DNA of 39,239 nucleotides, taken from contig CABZRS010000009.1 of the NCBI GenBank assembly GCA_902528135.1, positions 1 through 39,239 of the forward strand. The letters run 5' to 3'. The stretch is from an uncultured Pelagibacteraceae bacterium. GTDB lineage: Bacteria > Pseudomonadota > Alphaproteobacteria > Pelagibacterales > Pelagibacteraceae. A program made the position numbers and the translations under genes. Positions 35,941 through 39,239 of this stretch are shown here, piece after piece; the stretch's first letter is position 1, and the number at the start of each line of letters is the position of its first letter. The notes beneath the pieces are model-generated. The model saw only the letters and a program-made list of their open reading frames with translations, did no database searches and was not told where the DNA came from.

Positions 35941-36697
35941 TTTTTTCTGCCACTTTCTTTTCAATTATTCCTACTGATATTATTGATAATTCATATAAAA
36001 TTAATAAGGGTATACCTAATCCAATTTGTGTGATTGGATCTGGTGGCGTTAAAATAGCTGCTGCTGCGAATATAATTACAACAACATATTTTCTTCTCTC
36101 TTTAAGAAATGTAGAATTCACAACTCCAATTCTAGCTAATAAACTTAATACTACTGGTAATTGAAAACTTAATCCAAATGCAAAAATAAGCTTCATTACT
36201 AATGATAAATACTCGTTTACTTTAGCTTCTAGTTGAATTGGTAAATTTGTGGCTGCCCCTAAACTCTCGAAGGATAAAAAGAACTTTATAGCTAAAGGCA
36301 TTATTAGATAATAAACCAACATTCCTCCAAGTAAGAATAGAATTGGAGTTACCACTAAGTAAGGCATTATAGCTTTTTTTTCATGATTATACAGTCCAGG
36401 TGCTATAAATTTCCAAATTTGGATTAGTATAAATGGGCTTGTGATAAAAAAAGCAGCAAAAAAAGAAACCTTTAAGTATGTTAGAAATGTTTCTTGAAGA
36501 GCAGTAAATATTAATCTTCTATTTGTATCGTCATCCTTTACTGCATTCGCATATGGTTCAACTAAAAATCCATAAATGTACTCAGAAAAATAATAACAAA
36601 TTACAAATAAAATAGCTAAAAATATAAATGAGTTTATTAATCTTTTTCTTAATTCAGTTAAATGACTTATGAAACTACCCTCTTTATTTTTACTCAT
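35927..36697 (-). CDS. tatC: Sec-independent protein translocase TatC
   Basis: A 256-residue protein with six membrane helices. It opens with SFISHLTELRKRLINSF, the conserved signal-peptide contact region with its Glu. FIAPGLYNHEKKAIMPYL near 91-108 is another TatC signature, and FGLSFQLPVVLSLLARIGVV near 174-193 is kept. TatC recognises the twin-arginine signal and, with TatB, forms the receptor that recruits TatA. It overlaps tatB by 8 bases and serS by 14, the usual alphaproteobacterial order. Confidence 0.97.
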   Translation of the reverse strand: MSKNKEGSFISHLTELRKRLINSFIFLAILFVICYYFSEYIYGFLVEPYANAVKDDDTNRRLIFTALQETFLTYLKVSFFAAFFITSPFILIQIWKFIAPGLYNHEKKAIMPYLVVTPILFLLGGMLVYYLIMPLAIKFFLSFESLGAATNLPIQLEAKVNEYLSLVMKLIFAFGLSFQLPVVLSLLARIGVVNSTFLKERRKYVVVIIFAAAAILTPPDPITQIGLGIPLLILYELSIISVGIIEKKVAEKNAQY

Positions 36698-36923
36698 CTT
36701 TTTTTTTCTCTTGATTTTCTGACTTAGGTTTTTCGTCTAAATCAGTATTTAAAGTTTCATTTGTTAAATCACTAACTTGTCCTTGCACATCACGAACATA
36801 TCTCTTTGCTGTACCGATCCATGAACCGATTTTTTTTAACATGTAAGGAAAATCTTTAGGACCTACGACTATAATTGCTATTGAGACTATGATCAGTATT
36901 TCTAGCCAGCCAATTGACGGCAT
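36690..36923 (-). CDS. tatB: Sec-independent protein translocase TatB
   Basis: A 77-residue protein with an N-terminal helix (MPSIGWLEILIIVSIAIIVVGPKDFPYML) containing the conserved GP hinge, followed by an amphipathic helix and a charged tail. The Glu early in the helix and its place between tatA and tatC mark it as TatB rather than a second TatA. It is short: the C-terminal tail present in many TatB proteins (often 100-170 residues) is reduced to about 30 residues. It starts 3 bases after tatA. Confidence 0.92.
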   Translation of the reverse strand: MPSIGWLEILIIVSIAIIVVGPKDFPYMLKKIGSWIGTAKRYVRDVQGQVSDLTNETLNTDLDEKPKSENQEKKKDE

Positions 36924-36926
36924 TTG

Positions 36927-37124
36927 TTATTCTTTTTTATTAGAGTCTTGATTTTCTGAAATATTTTTAGTTTGGTCGTCATCATTAACATCTGTAGCCA
37001 TACCTTTTTTAAAACTTTTAATTCCTTTAGCTACATCACCCATTAAACTGGAGATTTTTCCTCTACCAAAAAGTAATACTACTAAAATTACTACAATTGC
37101 TATTTGCCAAAATCCTATACTCAT
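36927..37124 (-). CDS. tatA: Sec-independent protein translocase TatA
   Basis: A 65-residue protein: [20 protein letters not shown] is a short membrane helix, followed by the FGRGKI hinge and the amphipathic [14 protein letters not shown], with an acidic tail. TatA oligomerises to allow folded, twin-arginine-bearing proteins across the inner membrane. It is the first gene of tatABC and lies 43 bases downstream of scpB. The upstream AAGG on the coding strand is one of few Shine-Dalgarno-like sites in the window. Confidence 0.95.
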   Translation of the reverse strand: MSIGFWQIAIVVILVVLLFGRGKISSLMGDVAKGIKSFKKGMATDVNDDDQTKNISENQDSNKKE

Positions 37125-37167
37125 AAATTATTTATAACCTTATTATTGATTTATTAAAAGTGATTTT

Positions 37168-37857
37168 TTAAGTTTCGTCAGATTTAAGGGTACTACTTAA
37201 CATTTCATCAATATCGGAATAAATATTTTCCTTCTTATCTACTTGTTTTTCTTTAAAAAATTTACCTGTTCCAAATATTGATGAGTCTACACTTGATGTA
37301 TCAATTAAGCCTGCTGAACCTAATTCATTAACAGTTGGCAAATCAGATAAATTTTGTAGATTAAAATGACTTAAAAATTCATCTGTGGTACCATATTGTA
37401 TTGGTTTACCAAGAACATTTTTTCTACCTTCATGTTTAACCCAATTTAACTCCATTAGAATTTCTAAAGTATTAGTTCCAAAAGCTACTCCCCTTATCTC
37501 TTCAATTTCAGACCTTGTAACCGGTTGATGATAAACAATAATAGCAAGAGTTTCGATTGCAGCTCTAGATAATTTTTTTTCAACAGTTTTTTGTTCTGAC
37601 ATTAAAGAGGATAAATTTATTGCAGTTCTGAATGACCATTTATTAGATATACAAATCAAATTAATACCTCTATTTGAGTAGAAATCTCTTAGTTTTTCCA
37701 GTGATTGCTGAATATCTGTTTGTTTAGATAATTTAGACTCTATTGTTTCAACTGAAAGAGGTTCGGCGGCAGCAAATACAATAGCCTCAATCTCTCTTTC
37801 TACATCGGAGAGTTTAGTTGGAAAACTTACAATATTATTTTTTTTAATTTTGTTCAT
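37168..37857 (-). CDS. scpB: Segregation and condensation protein ScpB
   Basis: A 229-residue winged-helix protein. The core includes VEREIEAIVFAAAEPLSVETIESKL near 19-43, LSRAAIETLAIIVYHQPVTRSEIEEIRGV near 94-122, and GRKNVLGKPIQYGTTDEFL near 141-159. ScpB dimers bind ScpA and regulate the SMC condensin that organises the chromosome. The C-terminal 50 residues are a variable tail. Its ATG shares one base with the scpA stop, so translation is likely coupled. Confidence 0.95.
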   Translation of the reverse strand: MNKIKKNNIVSFPTKLSDVEREIEAIVFAAAEPLSVETIESKLSKQTDIQQSLEKLRDFYSNRGINLICISNKWSFRTAINLSSLMSEQKTVEKKLSRAAIETLAIIVYHQPVTRSEIEEIRGVAFGTNTLEILMELNWVKHEGRKNVLGKPIQYGTTDEFLSHFNLQNLSDLPTVNELGSAGLIDTSSVDSSIFGTGKFFKEKQVDKKENIYSDIDEMLSSTLKSDET

Positions 37858-38591
37858 TAATTTTCCTTAACATAGATATCATCAAATAATTCTTTTTGTT
37901 TTAAAGATATATCTCCTTCTTTTACCAATTCTAAAGAGCCAGCAAAAATTCCTGCTTTACCTGTTCTTTTTAAATTAGGAGATTTATTAAACCCAGAGGG
38001 AACCAACTCAGACAAATTTTTCCAATCATTGAGAGTGCCAAATAACTCTTTTATTCTTTTAATAGCATCTTCAGTAGTAAAAACAGGAAGTTTAGGTATG
38101 TTCATAATATGAAAATCTTTAATCATGACTATCCCTGAGTATGCCTTTAATAATTCAAATAATGTTAAAGAAACTTTTTTGTCGTATATCGACTTTACAC
38201 CACTTTTAGAGCCACGCATAAAAACATCTCTACCTAATCTTTTTCTATCTAACATTTGAGACGATAATAATCTAATTAATTCTAATTTTTTCAATTGTAA
38301 TTTAAGTTTCTCAGCAACTTCAAAAGCTTTGAACTCCTCCTCATCGGTTTCAGGAAGTAATAATTTTGATTTCAAATAAGTAAGCCAAGTTGCCATTAAC
38401 AAATATTCAGAAGCTATTTCTAAATTTATGTTTTCTTTTTCTGTTAGATATTGATGAAATTGATCAGCAAGTTTTGTAATAGAAATTTCTTCTAAATCAA
38501 CTTTTTGCGATTTAGCAAGATCAAGCAATATTTCAAGGGAACCACTGAAATTATTTAAATTTACATTAAAGTCTAAAGAATCATCGGACAT
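37857..38591 (-). CDS. scpA: Segregation and condensation protein ScpA
   Basis: A 244-residue kleisin. The N-terminal SMC-neck binding part reads FSGSLEILLDLAKSQKVDLEEISITKLADQF near 15-45, and EIASEYLLMATWLTYLKSKLLLPE near 58-81 is strongly conserved. The C-terminal part is the SMC-head binding winged helix. ScpA bridges the two heads of SMC. It lies between nagZ and scpB, the usual alphaproteobacterial order, 11 bases after nagZ. Confidence 0.95.
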   Translation of the reverse strand: MSDDSLDFNVNLNNFSGSLEILLDLAKSQKVDLEEISITKLADQFHQYLTEKENINLEIASEYLLMATWLTYLKSKLLLPETDEEEFKAFEVAEKLKLQLKKLELIRLLSSQMLDRKRLGRDVFMRGSKSGVKSIYDKKVSLTLFELLKAYSGIVMIKDFHIMNIPKLPVFTTEDAIKRIKELFGTLNDWKNLSELVPSGFNKSPNLKRTGKAGIFAGSLELVKEGDISLKQKELFDDIYVKEN

Positions 38592-38602
38592 TTTAAATTA
38601 CT

Positions 38603-39239
38603 CTAACCTATAATTTTTATTAATTGTGATGTTTTTTTTGTTACGAATTTGTCTAATTTTGGTGAATTTTGTGCAACTGTAACCATTTCACTTAAATTTC
38701 CATTGCAATGTAAGGCTAAATTGCATCCAGCTAAAAAAGATTTTTTTACTCTAACATCAAGTTTATCTTTTAAAGCTTTCATTGAAAGATCGTCTGTTAA
38801 AATTAGATTTTTAAATTTTATTTTATTTCTTATTAAATTAATAATTTTTTTTGAATGGGTAACATTATTTTGTGGATCAATTTTATGAAATAGTAAGTGG
38901 CCTGTCATTGCGATCAATGCTTTCTTGTTTCTAAAAGTATAAAAATCATTTTTTACTAAATAATCCTTATTTTTGGTTATTTTGGGAAGATTTTTATGAC
39001 TGTCGACTTTAGCTAAACCATGCCCTGGTATGTGTTTCATCACTGTTGCAACACCGTTTTTATGAAAATGATTGATACAAATATCTCCCATTGTTGATAC
39101 TATTTTTTTGTTACTTGAAAATGATCTGTCATCAACAATCTTATGAAAATTTTTTCTTTTAAGATCCAAAACAGGAACAGTATTAATATTTATACCTAAT
39201 AATTTTAATAGGTATGAAATTTGTTTAACATAGACATTA
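38603..39239 (-). CDS. nagZ: Beta-N-acetylhexosaminidase NagZ (partial, 5' end outside window)
   Basis: The minus-strand frame stays open to the window edge and adds residues such as YLLKLLGININTVPVLDLKR upstream of an apparent internal TTG start at 39169, so the gene is truncated by the window. GH3-family motifs follow: ATVMKHIPGHGLAKVDSHKNLP holds the substrate-binding KH..GHG and the catalytic His in DSH, and LILTDDLSMKAL contains the nucleophile Asp. NagZ removes N-acetylglucosamine from anhydro-muropeptides in cytosolic cell-wall recycling, matching the products of MltB-type enzymes encoded in this window. Confidence 0.95.
   Translation of the reverse strand, partial: NVYVKQISYLLKLLGININTVPVLDLKRKNFHKIVDDRSFSSNKKIVSTMGDICINHFHKNGVATVMKHIPGHGLAKVDSHKNLPKITKNKDYLVKNDFYTFRNKKALIAMTGHLLFHKIDPQNNVTHSKKIINLIRNKIKFKNLILTDDLSMKALKDKLDVRVKKSFLAGCNLALHCNGNLSEMVTVAQNSPKLDKFVTKKTSQLIKIIG

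Overview
This window comes from a very AT-rich, tightly packed alphaproteobacterial chromosome. Three things point to that class. The gene orders are typical of it: rpmF-plsX-ihfA-merR; mltB-rlpA-dacC-tmk-holB-metG-tatD-MBL; sdhE divergent from recG; ssb-gyrA-coaD; and nagZ-scpA-scpB-tatABC-serS with yajC-secDF. Homologues of mitochondrial respiratory factors are present (NDUFS4-like, SdhE/SDHAF2, CBP3-like). The lysine-, isoleucine- and asparagine-rich proteins and tiny intergenic gaps resemble streamlined marine lineages such as SAR11/Pelagibacterales or HIMB59-like groups. That placement is an inference from style and synteny, not a database result.

Layout. Positions 1-2910 hold the end of an L33-like gene, then merR, ihfA, plsX, rpmF and a CBP3-family chaperone on the minus strand, with bamE divergent. 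Positions 2928-4890 are an accessory patch: a GT9-like glycosyltransferase, an SGNH hydrolase and a 36-residue membrane peptide. Positions 4939-8198 are a minus-strand run of tRNA-Pro, FkbM methyltransferase, NDUFS4-like protein, SbmA/BacA-like transporter, glpX and tRNA-Glu. Positions 8294-10562 carry three plus-strand genes: a zinc-ribbon membrane protein, nhaA and glutathione peroxidase.

Positions 10554-18978 are nine minus-strand genes in which every junction overlaps, covering cell wall, replication and translation. Then come tRNA-Ser, sdhE/recG, a DUF502 protein, an M48 lipoprotein and tRNA-Lys. Positions 23084-28288 hold tgt, a cyclophilin, coaD, gyrA and ssb, with uvrA divergent. Positions 31280-39239 hold a PuuD-like membrane protein broken by an apparent one-base frameshift, the Sec accessory genes, serS, the Tat operon, scpAB and a partial nagZ.

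Almost everything is housekeeping. I found no CRISPR array, insertion sequence, prophage, toxin-antitoxin or defence island, and no stretch over 300 bases without a gene; the longest gaps are about 80-95 bases. The points most worth a second look are a tRNA-guanine transglycosylase that has lost all four zinc ligands, the frameshift at a T7 run in the PuuD-like gene, absence of fabH and DUF177 from the fatty acid cluster, an antisense merR/L33 overlap, an RlpA-like protein without its catalytic segment, and the small surface-glycan style patches beside tRNA genes.
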